From positions 3,224,001 to 3,288,000 of the forward strand of contig JANUWF010001218.1 in NCBI GenBank assembly GCA_026120185.1: DNA of 64,000 nucleotides, read 5' to 3'. The translations under genes were made by a program, and so were the position numbers. Source of the stretch: Voacanga thouarsii. Lineage: Eukaryota; Streptophyta; Magnoliopsida; Gentianales; Apocynaceae. Below the pieces are notes generated by a model, which made no database searches, was not told where the DNA came from, and was given only the letters and a program-made list of their open reading frames with translations. This document shows positions 21,972 through 33,942 of this stretch, one piece after another. Within the stretch, counting starts at the first letter, position 1. Every line of letters starts with the position of its first letter.

Positions 21972-24820
21972 ATGTTTAGGAGACTTAAGGGGTTAGCACC
22001 GGGGGCTAAGAGAGCTCGAGATGTATTGTAACACCTCGTTACCTAGGCCCGCCAGGGCTGGGGATGTCGCCCCGTCCAAAGGATAAGGGGTCTTTATAAT
22101 TAGGTCACACAAATAAAATAGTGCAATAAAAATAATATTTTAAATTAAAATTTATTAAAACCCATTAAAAATTTATTTATTATCTTTCAAGCAAGACTCA
22201 TTAAATTTATTTTCAACTAATTTTAGTTATCAATTATTTTCTAACAACTAAATTATTAATAAATCGTTATTTTACCTAATTCCACCTAGGACTCTTCATC
22301 AAATAAACTCTAAATCTTTCTTAGCAAGATTTAAACCTTCACCTTATTTGTACGTATTTCCCAAAACATTAATTATTTTAAATGTCAAATTAGGCTTAGC
22401 TTATAAACCTATTTATTTATTATTTGGCCTTAAAGCTTGGGACACTAGGATCATGGTAGTAGTAAGTTGAGTTGTTTTAAATTGAGAAAGTGGATTCTGG
22501 CTTGAGTTTGATTGTGGTTTGTATTTACCCATGCAGGGTTAGGTCAGCTGTTGGAGACCTTTGTTGTGAGCAAGGATTAGGTAAGCTCCTGCATAAAACC
22601 TGTTTGATAAAAAATGATTTTTTTTATGGCAAGCCAAATGTAGAGTGCATGGTTACTCATTTTTGTAAAGGCAATTGAGGATTATTTCCATTCTCATTTC
22701 AGACAAATAAATTATTTGCAAATCAAGGGGCGGTTTTACTGAAAACCTAAAACTCTTTCTAAAACTAGTTTTGCCCCAAACTTTGGAAAATCTTAATTGC
22801 TATTTTCAAGTGGAACTATGTTTTGTTCATTTTTCCCAAGTGGGATACGTTACGTTGAGTACTTAATAAGGGTAGGCTAGTAGTACTAGTTTTGAAGAGC
22901 AAGAGTGAGTCTTCTGGCAGGAGGCCACCTTCAGAAGGTAAGCTCAACTTAGAGAAATGTCAGTACTACTTAGTCATGCCGGTCCGAGCTAGTAGTGTTC
23001 TTTTCAGTCAAGTGACTGTGTTTTGTCGGAATGGACACCCGGTTGTTGTTTGGGTATAGAGAAGGAGGAGTATCTTGCCCAATAGGTCGATCACCTACTT
23101 TTGTCAGTCTGCACAAAGTGTGGCATGCTGACCATCCGGTTATGGGGCCTAACGTGTGGTAACCCGCAATCCTTTCTTTCGAGTGGTTGATTTTATAAAT
23201 TATGTATGGCTGGAGATGCCAAAACACCACTCTTGTTTTTGACTGATGTTTATTGCTAGCCAATATTTCTCTTATAAAGATTTCACACTTTGCATCCACG
23301 AACTGTTTTCACTGAACACCCAAAGCACACACGGACTTACTAAGATTTCTGTCTCATCACCTTTTTACCATGATTTCAGGTCGATCCTGCTGTGGGGATG
23401 AGTAGCTAGTGTTATCTGCCTTGGAAGAGAATGCTGTCTTTTATTTTTATGTATTGCTTTGGGGAGTTGAGAGTGGATATTTTATTTATGGATTCGTTTT
23501 TCTTTTGGGAATTCTTGGATTCATTCTGGGTTTTAATAAATTTTAAGTTAAAGTATTATTTTTATTTCGTTATTTTATTTGTGTGACCTAGTTATAAAGA
23601 CCCCTTGTCCTTTGGACGGGGCGACATCCCCGGCCCTGGTGGGCCTAGGTAGCGGGGTGTTACATGTATCTTCTTCGACACCTTCTTTTGAGCCTCTCCT
23701 TACTTAGCCTACCCAATTTTTCTATGACCTCATTTGTCACATTTGGTATCAAAATCACCAACACAATAAAATCGTAGTAGAAAAGCAATATAAGCCTTCC
23801 CTAGACAATTCTTTGGAGCTTCCTACTATGTTTAGATGGTTGAGGTGGGAGCCTATCATTAGAATGGAGGATGCTTACTATCCTGTGTGCATGAAAGAGT
23901 TTTATGCCAACATGGAGGACAAAAAGAAAAACTACCTCCAAGTCATCTCCACCATGGTAAAAGGGGTCCCCATTGAGTTTCAAAGGACTAGACTAGTTAG
24001 GATTTTGGGAGTCCCTAATGAGGGGCAGTGGATTGCTGTAGGCCATAATAACTAAAAGGTCATTTCTGAGCCTATATGGGATGTGCATCCTGTAAGGGCT
24101 AGTTTTAACATGTGGAGAAAATGGCGAATAGGCCAAAACTATTACTGCTCAAATAATGACTTTGAGGCTCAATAGCGTGCAATAGTCTATATCTTTGCTT
24201 TCAATGTCCATCATAAAGCTAGTAGCTTTAATGAGTCTAGGATCCTTAACCTTTACATTCTGGATAAGATGAGAAACAGTGAGCCTATTCCTCTTATCCT
24301 AATTATTATTCAATCTATGCGAGATGTTGTTTACTCTGGTATATTTGCCAAAGCCCTAAAGTTCTCTTTGGTTATTATGTGTATTCTGAGAGACTTTGGA
24401 GTGAGGATGGATGGAGAGTTGAGTGAGCCTACTATTGACCGAGACTTAGTGACTAGGCATACTTTGGTTTAGTGTGGGTATCACTATGATGAAAGGGTAA
24501 AGCGGTGGAAGAAGCCGTTTGAGGTAAAGTACCCTGGGATGGAGGAGGTTCCCCTTGATGAGGAGGAGGATGAGGAGCCACCTACTAGACCTGCCCCTCG
24601 TGTCACTAGTTTTTATTTGCGTATTGATTTTGAGGCCCTAGTAGAGGCTCAGTTGGAGAGCTAAATGACCATCATTCTCCAGCTTCACAACTCTATTACA
24701 GACATTCATCATCGTCAAGATATTCAAGATCAAAAGTTGGCCACTTTGATCTAACAATCTATCGGTGCATCTTCGAGTCGCGCAATCAACGATGATGACA
24801 ATGATGAGGAGAACTCTTGA
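21972..24820 (+). pseudogene. Athila-2 env-like ORF (plant transposon-protein-like domain)
   Basis: Starts MFRRLKGLAPGAKRARDV at 21972, is interrupted after 18 codons by the element 22027-23664, resumes at 23670, and ends with an acidic tail (LDEEEDEEPP, DDDNDEENS) at 24818-24820. The central domain around 23813-24050 has MFRWLRW, then KEFYANMED, then VKGVPIEF, a pattern I associate with the Pfam 'putative plant transposon protein' domain. It sits where Athila elements have their env-like gene, between pol and the 3' LTR. I see no convincing signal peptide or membrane segment, so an envelope role is not supported. Stops near 23706, 24054, 24174, 24470 and 24662. Confidence 0.7.
22027..23664 (-). 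mobile_element. Foldback LTR derivative with 138 bp terminal inverted repeats
   Basis: Begins tgtaacacctcg and ends cggggtgttaca, flanked by the perfect 5 bp duplication TGTAT (22022-22026 and 23665-23669). Ends 22027-22164 and 23527-23664 are inverted repeats with about ten differences by eye. On the minus strand, the body from 23664 leftward matches the first 1.5 kb of the elements at 38617 and 54075. The left end is an inverted second copy of the first 138 bp. No protein recognised; ORFs 22490-22678 and 22970-23299 are not conserved. It interrupts the Athila-2 env-like ORF. Confidence 0.85.
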
Positions 24821-25652
24821 CTTACCCTCTACCTTTGTATTTTATTTTTTGTTATTGCTTTTCTTTTACATTTTAATGACCTTTACTAGCTTTTAGGTAT
24901 TCTTTTATTTCTTATTTTATTTTATTTTCTTTGTCTTTTTCTAGATTTATGTTTTTTTCTTTGTTTTATTTATTTTTTTGATTAAGTAGGTACTCTTGTG
25001 ACTGTTCTAATGACTCCTCCTTGTGGTGAATTCAAACGTGGTGGACCTACGATGTAATGGAAGTATTTTCTTCCTTTTCTCTTTCCTCTTTATTAATTTT
25101 GGTCTTCTTGGTTGTGCTTTATTGTTATTTCTTTGGCCATTGAAGAAAATGTCCAGTTTAAGTATGTGGGGGAGAATGAGGTTGAAAGAACTAGTTTCCA
25201 TATCATTTTATCATTTTTGTGAAAATTTTCAAATTTCAGTGGTTTTCATTATTTAAGAAATGATATAATTCTTTTTCTTACTTGGGTATGATTCTTTGTC
25301 ATTCATTAGGTGGATTTTTTATGAAATTGGTTTATTAGAGAGGATATTTGCCAAGACTTGAGAATTTTGATTAATCTTATTTATGCATTGGTGTTTGAAT
25401 GTTATTTGACTTATTTAGTTTGAATATGGAATATATGATGAATATGAGTAAAGTTTATTAGCTAATTCTTGTATTATAAGTTTTAATTTTGCTTAGCTTT
25501 GAGTTATGATAAGGAAGATAAGTTAATAAAAGATTTTGGAGAAGTGTGGAAAATTCTTGTGAGTTGAAAATTAAAAAAAAAATGAGTTGATTGCTTACTC
25601 TTTGAAGATGAAAAAAAAAATATTTTTGCTTGATATGGGGGCCAATACAGAT
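24821..25652 (+). other. Athila-2 3' non-coding region, first part
   Basis: Continues at 36435-36995 after SIRE-1. Matches 16226-17215 in inverted orientation. Contains a conserved purine tract (gtatgtgggggagaatgag near 25163). Confidence 0.8.
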
Positions 25653-26940
25653 TGTTAGCCCTAAGGGCATTCTCCTATGTTTTGACTTATGACAAATTTT
25701 GATGGGGACTAACTTGTATGACTTACATGTGATAGTACATGTTTGACCCAGTTCTATCAAGGCATGCAAATAAAGTTGCTAAGTAGCTCTTAAAGAAATG
25801 GAATCTAAAGTGGTGATTGATCAAGAACAACTTCAACCTAAGAGCTCACAAGATCATGAAGTCCTTGAGAAAGAATTTTAGACTAGGAATCATTTTGTTA
25901 AGGTATTTTGTGTAAATTTCTATATTTTTTTTACCTTATGATTCAGTTTATTTCTATCTTGAAATACACAAGCAAAAAGATTTCAAAGTATTAAGTTTTC
26001 AGAATTTTGGATTGAGTAATTTGGTTGGCTTTATATCCAAATGCTTCGTCCAAAACTCTATAAATAGTGTCAAAATGCTTCTGCCTAGAAAAGTGCTGTT
26101 TTGGATGCATCATCGTTCGATCCTTAAGTCCAAAACTCTGAAAAATCTGAAAACAAGAAACTAGCCATTTCTAACCATTGGAACTTTACTTTTTGCTTCT
26201 ATAAAAGCTTTTAAAACTCGATTTTAAAGTAGATTTTTATTCTATCTTTCTAAGAAACACTTTTACTCTTTATAATATAATAATCTCTCTTTTCAGTAGT
26301 GCTTCAAAGTAAAATCTGATTATTTCAAGAGGTAAAGGTTGTTGGTGCTCATTTGTTTGCACATTTGCTCAAAAGTGTGAGCTATCTCTATTTCATTATT
26401 ACAATCTTTTGTGTATATCAAGGTTGTAGTGTAAAACCCATTTGGAGTGAGCCTTGATTTATAGTTGATTGAGAGGTTTGGTTAAAACCAAGTGTGGTGA
26501 TCTTCTCTTATAATTGGTGTAGGCAAACACCATTGTGTTGGCTTGAGCTTATTGAAGATCTGGTTTAAAATTCTTAAGTGCAAGTTTAAGGTAGTGGATG
26601 TAGATCTTGAAGGATCGAACCACTATAAATGTGTTGTTCATCTTTCTTGCATTTAATATCTGACTGCTTGCGAATTTCTTTGACCAACAGTTTCAAATCA
26701 TTCAAAAGAAATATTTATTACTCTTATCAACCTATCTTTATTTTTGTATTAATTGCACATCTCTTATCTCATTTCATTACGATCCTAGTTGGTTCCTTAA
26801 TGGCTACTTAAAACCTTTTCTTTGCATATCTAGCAAACTTTTCGATCTGAAAAATAAATGAAGGACTTCAAAAATTGATCCCTTTTAAAAAAGTGTTTTA
26901 TATTTGCCAAAACCTTATTCACCCCCTCTAAGGTTTTTCA
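25653..26940 (+). repeat. SIRE-1 5' LTR (1288 bp)
   Basis: TG...CA ends, with a TATA box tctataaaag at 26198-26207. It lacks a 15 bp stretch present in the 3' LTR near 35590. The small ORF 26629-26811 recurs in the 3' LTR (36140-36328) only as LTR sequence. Confidence 0.95.
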
Positions 26941-26942
26941 TT

Positions 26943-26954
26943 TGGTATTAGAGC
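26943..26954 (+). promoter_or_regulatory. SIRE-1 primer binding site
   Basis: tggtattagagc, one mismatch from the initiator tRNA-Met complement TGGTATCAGAGC, two bases after the LTR end. Confidence 0.92.
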
Positions 26955-27001
26955 GTTGGTCTACTCTTCTTTGGCTAAACAGCCTTGTAGAAAAAATCCT
27001 T

Positions 27002-28018
27002 ATGGTAAATATCTCATCTCTTCCCTAGGTCGAGGGATCCTCAACAAATAGACTTCCTTTGTTCACTGGAAGTAATTACACATTCTAAAAAATTACATGA
27101 AGATCTATGTTTGCTCAATTAATTTTGAGCTATGGAGTTTAATTGAAAAAGGACCATATGTTCCTTTTAGAAGTGTTGAAGGTTGAATAGTTTTAAAACA
27201 AAGCGATGAATATAACGCTGAAGATAATGCCAAAATGATATTAAAATTTTCAAGTTATGAACATTCTATGTTGTGCCCTTGATGCCACTGGATATAACAG
27301 AGTGAGTGGCTGTGATTCAATCCATGACATGTAGAGATTTTTTGAAGTCACTTATGAGGGGACAAATCAAGTGAAAGAATCAAAGTTGGGAATTTTAATT
27401 CTTGATTATGAATTATTTACTATGAAGCCAAATGAGAACATAACCGATATGTTTACTAGATTCAAGAACAATGTAAATGGACTTAAGGCTTATGGGAAAA
27501 GCTATTCCTTTATTGAACAAAATAAAAAAATTCTGGATGCCTTGCCAAAGAGTTGGCAACCTAAAGCTCTGGTTGTGGAGGAATTAAAAGATTTGAAAAC
27601 CTTACCCATTGATGAGTTAATTGGCTTTCTTTTAACTTATGAAATGAAGCTCAAAAGGTTTCAAGAAATTAATGACAATGACAAAGGCAAAAGAGAAATA
27701 GCATTGAAAGCTATTGATGAGGACATTAATAGTAGTCAATCTGATAGTGATGATGGAACTGAAGTAGATACTGAAGAATTGGCTATGATTGCCAAAAAAT
27801 TCAGAAATATGTTCAAAAAGGGGAACTTCAAAAGAGGTAAGAAGTTCATGAAAAGGAAGGGACAAACTTCATCTTTTAAGCTTCAATGCTATGAATGCAA
27901 GACTATCAAACACTTTATTACTGATTGCCCAATAGCTAAAGAGAAAGAAGCTAAGAAGCTCAAAAAGAAAAAGAAGGACCTGAAAATAAAGAAAGGAAAA
28001 GGACTAGTGGGAACTTAG
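27002..28018 (+). pseudogene. SIRE-1 gag
   Basis: The first ATG after the primer site is at 27002; the N-terminal third is broken by stops and shifts up to about 27360. From 27371 the frame is open for 215 codons: capsid helices (NITDMFTRFKNNVNGLKAYG, LPKSWQPK), an acidic stretch, then a CX2CX4HX4C knuckle (CYECKTIKHFITDC) and a Lys-rich tail ending at 28018. Gag forms the intracellular particle that packages element RNA. All four metal ligands remain, though the usual Gly before His is Lys. Confidence 0.88.
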
Positions 28019-28084
28019 AATTAAAATGAGTCTAAGTCTGAAGAAAATAGAGATTCTGAAAAGGAAACATCTAACATATGCTTC

Positions 28085-28790
28085 ATGGCAGTGGAGGATA
28101 AGGTAAACTCCTCCCCATCTAACATTGTAGCTGAATTATGTGATTCTACTTGTGATAATATTGATGATCCAAATGAACTTCGTGTTGATATGTTCCGTAA
28201 ACTAAAAATATTGTCAAGAAAGAACAAGGAAATGAAAGTGAAAATTGATTTCTTATTAAATGAGAATGACAATCTAGTAAATGAAAACAAAATTTTACTT
28301 GACTCCATATGCAGTTTGAATATTAAAAAAGAAATCACTTTTATCTTCTTGAACTGTTCTACCCTTGAGAATAAATGTTTGTGTAATAAACTCTCATCTT
28401 TTGAAGTTATGATCCATGAGTTTGATAATATGAACATGAAAGTTGATGATCTCACTACTTGTATTTAAAAATTCACTAATGGCCGAAATAACTTAAATAA
28501 GCTTCTTGGAGTTCAACGGATGGTTGGAAACAGAAATGGCCTTGGCTATGGTAATATGCAGAAAATAGGAAAACACAAGCCTTATTTTGTGAAAACAAGC
28601 TCCTCAAACAAAAATTACACATGTTGCACTTGTTGTGGTAAAAATGGACACAATGCATCTATGTGTCATATTAGGAAAAGCATTGGATTAGGAATGAAAA
28701 TTAATTGGAGAATTAAAAGAATAACTACTAACCCCTATGGACACAAGAAGATATAGGTACCAAAAATTGCTCTCCCATCTCATGTATAGG
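28085..28790 (+). pseudogene. SIRE-1 gag-pol linker: coiled coil and second zinc knuckle
   Basis: Open frame 28085-28468 is a heptad-rich coiled coil (MFRKLKILSRKNKEMKVKID and following), as in Sirevirus gag C-termini. After a stop, 28520-28756 holds a second intact CCHC knuckle (CTCCGKNGHNASMC). The same pair of features is in SIRE-2 at 62161-62890. Confidence 0.78.
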
Positions 28791-28992
28791 TACATTCATT
28801 GAAGAAAATAAGCTTCATAAAGTAGTTTTTGGATAGTGGATACTTAAGACACATGACTGAAAATGCAGCCCTATTAGAAGATATTCAAGCGACAAATGAT
28901 GGGTTCATTACATTTGGAGACAAAAAGAAAGGAAAGATACTTGCATAGGTAACATTAGTAAATGATCTTTAACCATTGTCAAACAAGTATTA
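28791..28992 (+). pseudogene. SIRE-1 protease
   Basis: The aspartic protease loop reads FLDSGYLRHMT with the catalytic Asp codon at 28832-28834 and Ser-Gly intact. A frameshift precedes it and stops follow. SIRE-2 has Glu for the Gly. Confidence 0.75.
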
Positions 28993-30062
28993 TTGATTGA
29001 TGAGCTGAAATACAATTTGCTTAGCATTAGTCAATTATGTGACAATGGTTGTAAAGTTATTTTTGAGAAAGATTCTTGCTCTATTATGAATAGCTCAAGC
29101 AATGAAATAATATTTATAGCTAGCCGTGTTGGAAATGTATATGTATTCTATCTTAATGATCTTATGGCTCATGATATTAGATGTCTTTCCGTGTATGATA
29201 ATAATTGTTATCTTTGGCATAGAAGGATAGGCCTTGATTTGCTAAACAAATTGTCTTCAAAAGAGCTTGTTAGGGGACTACCTAAAATGAAATTTGATAA
29301 AATCAGAATATATGATGCATGCCAATTTGGAAAATAGATCAAAACTTCCTTTAAGTCTAAGAAAATGATTTTCATATTAAAACCCCTTGAATTAATACAT
29401 ATGGATTTGTTTAGATCGATGAGGACCATTAGCCTTGGTGATAAGATGTATGCATATGTTCTAATAGATGATTTCTCAAGATTTACTTGAACTTTTTTCT
29501 CGGACAAAAAGATGAGGCATTCTTTGAATTTTCTTGATTATTCAAGCGTGTCCAAAACTCTCTTAGATGCAAATTGATTTCTATTAAGAGTGAAAATGGT
29601 AGAGAATTTTACAATAATGAGTTTACCCATTTTTGTAATGAGAATAGAGTCTTTCACAACTTTTCAACGGCTAAAACCTCTTAACAAAATGGTGTAGTTG
29701 AAATAAAAAATAGAATCTTACAAGAAATGATTAGATCCATGATTTGTGAAAATTCCCTTTCAAAATACTTTTGGGCTGAAGTTGTCAACACCGCATGTTA
29801 TATTATTAATTGAGCCATGCTGAGACATTTTCTAAGAAAAACACCCTTTGAGATTATGTTTGACAAAACTCCATCAATCTTCTATTTTAAAGTATTTGGT
29901 TGCAAAGGTTTTGTTCTTAATAATCGAGACAATCTTGGAAAATTTGATAACAAATTTGATGAGGCTATATTCCTTAGATACTCTTCCAATAAAAATGCAT
30001 ATAGCGTGTACAATAAGAGAATTTTATGTGTGAAAGAATCTGTATATGTTATCTTTGATTAA
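28993..30062 (+). pseudogene. SIRE-1 integrase
   Basis: The open N-terminal part (28993-29337) includes ELKYNLLSISQLCDNGCKV, shared with SIRE-2, and a degraded HHCC domain (LWHRRIG ... YDACQFGK) in which a His and a Cys are replaced. Then HMDLF with the first Asp, SENGREF where the second Asp is Glu, and QNGVVE with the Glu, all with intervening stops and shifts. The C-terminal part is open again at 29817-30062. Integration activity is ruled out by the lost ligands and breaks. Confidence 0.87.
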
Positions 30063-30274
30063 TCTAGCATTTATACATAAAAAAAGATGATGATGATGTA
30101 GGAATTTCAAAAGAAAAAGGTAAAGAACAGCACAAAGCTCCATCGCTGGACATTTATACCAAAGAAGAAGAATTGAAAGAGTAATAAGCATAACAAAGCA
30201 AGCCAGCAATTGAAGAGCTCACTGATCAAGGGCTACCAAAAGATTGGAAGTACAAAACTAATTATCCAAAAGAG

Positions 30275-31515
30275 TAAATTATTGGTGATCCTAGCTGTGG
30301 GGTCAAAACTTTTTGTAGATAATTTTGCTTTACTTTCTAGTATTGCACCTAACTATATTGATGTGGCCTTGCATGATAATTTTTAGATACTAGTTGTGCA
30401 AGAACACCTGAACCAATTTGAGAGAAATCAAGTTTGGAAACTCGTTCCTAGACCACTTGATCATCCAGTTATTGGTACTATGTGGGTTTTCAAAAACAAA
30501 CTTGATGAACATGGAATGATGATTAGAAATTGCCCAAGGATTTAATCAAAAAGAGAACATTGACTATGACGAGACATTTGCTCACATTGCTAGATTAGAG
30601 TCTATAAGAATGCTACTTGCCTTTGCATCTTTCAAAAATTTCATACTTTATTAAATGGATGTTAAAAGTGTATTTTTAAATGCTTTTATTGAAGAGGAGG
30701 TATATGTAGAACAACTTCTAGGTTTTGTTCATGAGCACTTTTCAAATCATGTTTTCAAACTCCTAAAAGCTCTTTACAATTTAAAACAAGTCCCGTGAGC
30801 TTGGTATGGAAGACTTAGTGGATTCTTACTTTCAAAAGGTTTTTTAAGAGGCCTGATTGATACTACACTATTTATTAAGTTAAAAAATTCTGGTGATCTT
30901 CTCATTGTCCAAATTTATGTTGATGATATCATTTTTGGTACTACTAATGAATCATTGTGTAAGACGTTTGCCAAGACTATGCAGAAAGAATTAGAGATGA
31001 GCATGATGGAAGAACTCAACTTCTTCCTCAGATTGCAAATTAAAAAAACCAAGGATGAAATTTTTCTAAATCAAGCTAAGAATGCTAAAAAACTGCTCAA
31101 AATGTTCGATATGAATGAAGCTAAAGAAATCAATACACCTATGAGCACTTCTTTAAAGCTTGACAAGGATGAAATAGGTAAGAAAGTGGACGAATCAAAA
31201 TACAGAGGTATGATTGGGAGTTTTCAATATCTTACTGCTAGCCGACCAGACATTATGTTTTCAGTTTGTCTTTGTACCAGATTTCAATCGTATCCTAAGG
31301 AATCTCACTTATGTGCCGTGAAAAGCATCCTTAGATATTTGGTTGGAACATATGACTATAGTTTATGGTATCCTCATACTAACATCTTTGATCTTATAGG
31401 CTACACTGATGCAGGCTATAAAGTTGAACGAAAAACACTAGCAGGCACTGTTAATTTCTCGGACATTTTATGTCATGGCATAGCAAGAAATAGGCTTGTA
31501 TATCCTTATCCATAA
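30275..31515 (+). pseudogene. SIRE-1 reverse transcriptase
   Basis: Starts with WKLVPRP and TMWVFKNKLDEHG blocks, then FLNAFIEEEVYVEQ and the catalytic YVDD box at 30916-30927. The frame is open from 30955 to 31515 (ELNFFLRLQIKKT, INTPMSTSLKLD, TASRPDIMFSVC) into the start of RNase H. The N-terminal half has stops and shifts, for example around 30530 and 30650. Confidence 0.9.
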
Positions 31516-31846
31516 CCGAGACTGAATATATTGCAGCAGGGAGCTGTTGTGCGCAAATTTTGTGGATGAAAAACACATTGCTTGATTTTGGTCTTAATTT
31601 GGATTGTGTACCTATATTATGTAACAATACAAGTGCAATTAATTGAAGAAAAAATCTTGTTCAACATTCTAGAACTAAGCATAATGAGGTTAAGCATAAT
31701 TTTATTAGAGATCATGTGCTTAAAGGTGATGTTCGTGTAGAATATATCCCCATAAATGATAAACTTGAAGATATATTCACAAAATCCTTAGCTGAAGACA
31801 GATTCTTCTTTTTGAGAAGAGGATTGGGCATCACAAAAATTGGGTG
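31516..31846 (+). pseudogene. SIRE-1 RNase H
   Basis: Broken continuation of pol. The catalytic region and the C-terminal pattern are recognisable by alignment to the open SIRE-2 copy at 59081-59362 (CDNTSASHL ... HIEIKHHFIRDH). Frameshifts near 31500 and stops thereafter. Confidence 0.8.
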
Positions 31847-32342
31847 ACTAAAGTTTCGTTTGGAAAGAATTGACCATCTATTTTTGTAGGTTTCTAAAGA
31901 AATATAATTTCGAAGGGAGATTTTGGATACAACACTTCGAAGAGTAAATCCAAAACTCATCTTTCAAAACTCTCACTTTAAGGAATTTCTTTTGGATGAA
32001 GCCTCAATCCAAAATGAAAATAACTTGATGCTTCGTATGTCCTTAAAAAATAATTGCTTCCAGATTATTCTTTTTGGAATTCAAAATAATAGTGCTTTTT
32101 TCAAGATGGCTTTTGAAAGCTCTGATGAAAGCCTCTTTCTAATATACTTGATTGTACTTATCTTCACAACCTCTTAGGAAATCACAAAGAGCTTTTCTCT
32201 CTCTTCTCTCTTAGATTCTGAAATCAACTGAGTACTCCATCTTTCTCCTTGCAAAATTTCTTCAGTTTCTCTCTGAAAAACTAAAAGGCCAAACCTTTAC
32301 CCTTTGATCACAATAGTAAAATCTCCAAAATCGACAAAACCC

Positions 32343-33942
32343 ATGTCAAAGAAAGCCCGAAAAATCACTACAACAATGAAGAAGAAATCGGCTGCTGAGA
32401 CTAAATTGACTGCAAAGGAAAAAAGAAAGGAAGTAGTTCCCGAACTTCTAGCTTCTCAGACCGATTCTTCAGAATAAACTCCGGAATAGGAAAGTTCTGA
32501 GACCCAGGTACTCCGTTTTCTTCACTCTAAAAGTGAATCCAATTTTAATGAGTGGGTTTTAAGAAATCGAACTGTTATTATTGGTTATCGCACAAATCTA
32601 GAGTATTTTCTAAATTTTACAAATGTTTTGAACATGTTTGAGTCTTTCGGGTAGGGAGCCCTGTTATCTATTAATGAAAAATTGTTCATTACTCTCGTAT
32701 GAGAATTTTATGCTAATCTGAGAAAAGGCTGATTAGAGAAGACTAAAGAGGGTTTTATGGTCTGGTGGTATATTTCAAGAGTTGGAGGTAAGAACCTTGA
32801 GTTTGATGATCACCTATTGAATAGAATATGTGGTGTTAGAGATGGCAGGATTCAATTTTTTGAACTGAACAAGTTCCCGAAAGGAATTGATCTGTTTGAT
32901 TTAGGGAAATTTGAAAGAACATTTACTGGTTGGAGGAGTTTTATGGATTCAAGTGAAATAAACACTAAGTGGTTAAATGGACTTGGTAGGATTCTGCACC
33001 ATATGGTTTCAACCATGGTGGTTCTAATCTTTGGTCACAAAACCTCGATAAATATTATGCAAATGGTGATAATGTTGCCGCTATTCGAGAAAAGGCTAAT
33101 AAATAAGCTTTGGGTATCTTGCTGTAAAATTAATGATGCAAACGAGGAACATCTCAAGCAAAGTCCTGCCCTATGAGAATTTATTAACCAAAGTGTTTAG
33201 ATATTTCAGTGTTGATGTGAGCTCGATCACCCCTGCACCTTCAAAGATGAATGTTTACAACTTTAAGTCTTTTGAGAAAATGGGATATGTGAGAATGAAT
33301 AATGAGTGGAAGCTGCTTAGAGATGCTTCCGACAATGAAAATGAAAAACTATTAAAAATTAAGGCCGAAGGAAAAGGAATTGCTCAATCTGTAGGAACTA
33401 AAAGAAAGACTGAAACAGAAACTTAAGATGAGTCTTCTAGCAAAGGAAAATAGAAAATTCAGGACACATGCATCAGTCAGAGCATTCTGGAAGCAATCAA
33501 TTTGTTGGCTGTTAAGGTAGATAGTCTCAGTTCAAAAATTCAAAATTTTTGGTACAGACTAACTACTGTGGAAGAGAAGGATAAAAAGAATGAAACCATG
33601 CCTAATAAATCAGTACCATCTCGAGAACAAACTACCCAAGAGGAAGAAAATGATAATGAACAAGACGATGTGAAGAAGAAGGAGGCTGCAGCAATGCAAG
33701 CCACTCAGATAGAAGAGCAATTGAAAGATAAAGATCTTGGTCAACAGCAGACATCTGAGGAAAGTAAAAAAGGAAGCACCCCCTGTCCCTACTAAGGTCC
33801 CTATTCCCAAACTGACCATAGCTGGAAGCTTATTCGGTAAAAGGCAGAAACATGTAGTGGTCAAACGGAAGTCCAGTTGCATTGCTGGGCAACACTCCAA
33901 AAAGGGTGTTGGGACTAAGTCAGCAACCATCCATATTTCCTA
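32343..33942 (+). pseudogene. SIRE-1 env-like ORF
   Basis: A separate ORF about 500 bp after pol, roughly 530 codons if intact. N-terminus is Lys-rich (MSKKARKITTTMKKK). The central domain has NMFESFG, EFYANLRKG, then GKNLEFDDHLLNRICGV and LNGLGRILHHMVSTM. A Glu/Lys coiled coil follows (33500-33780) and a basic tail (KRKSSCIAGQHSKKGVGTKS). Broken by stops near 32476 and 32700 and by shifts near 33130 and 33780. The central pattern matches the Athila-2 env-like ORF and SIRE-2. No clear transmembrane helix, so 'env-like' refers only to position. Confidence 0.8.

Noticed and set aside
27632..28455. Antisense ORFs opposite Sirevirus gag (similarly 62504-63326)
   Set aside because: Mirror frames of Lys/Glu-rich gag coding sequence.
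32343..33942. True viral envelope glycoprotein
   Set aside because: No signal peptide, membrane helix or cleavage site seen; only the position after pol is envelope-like.
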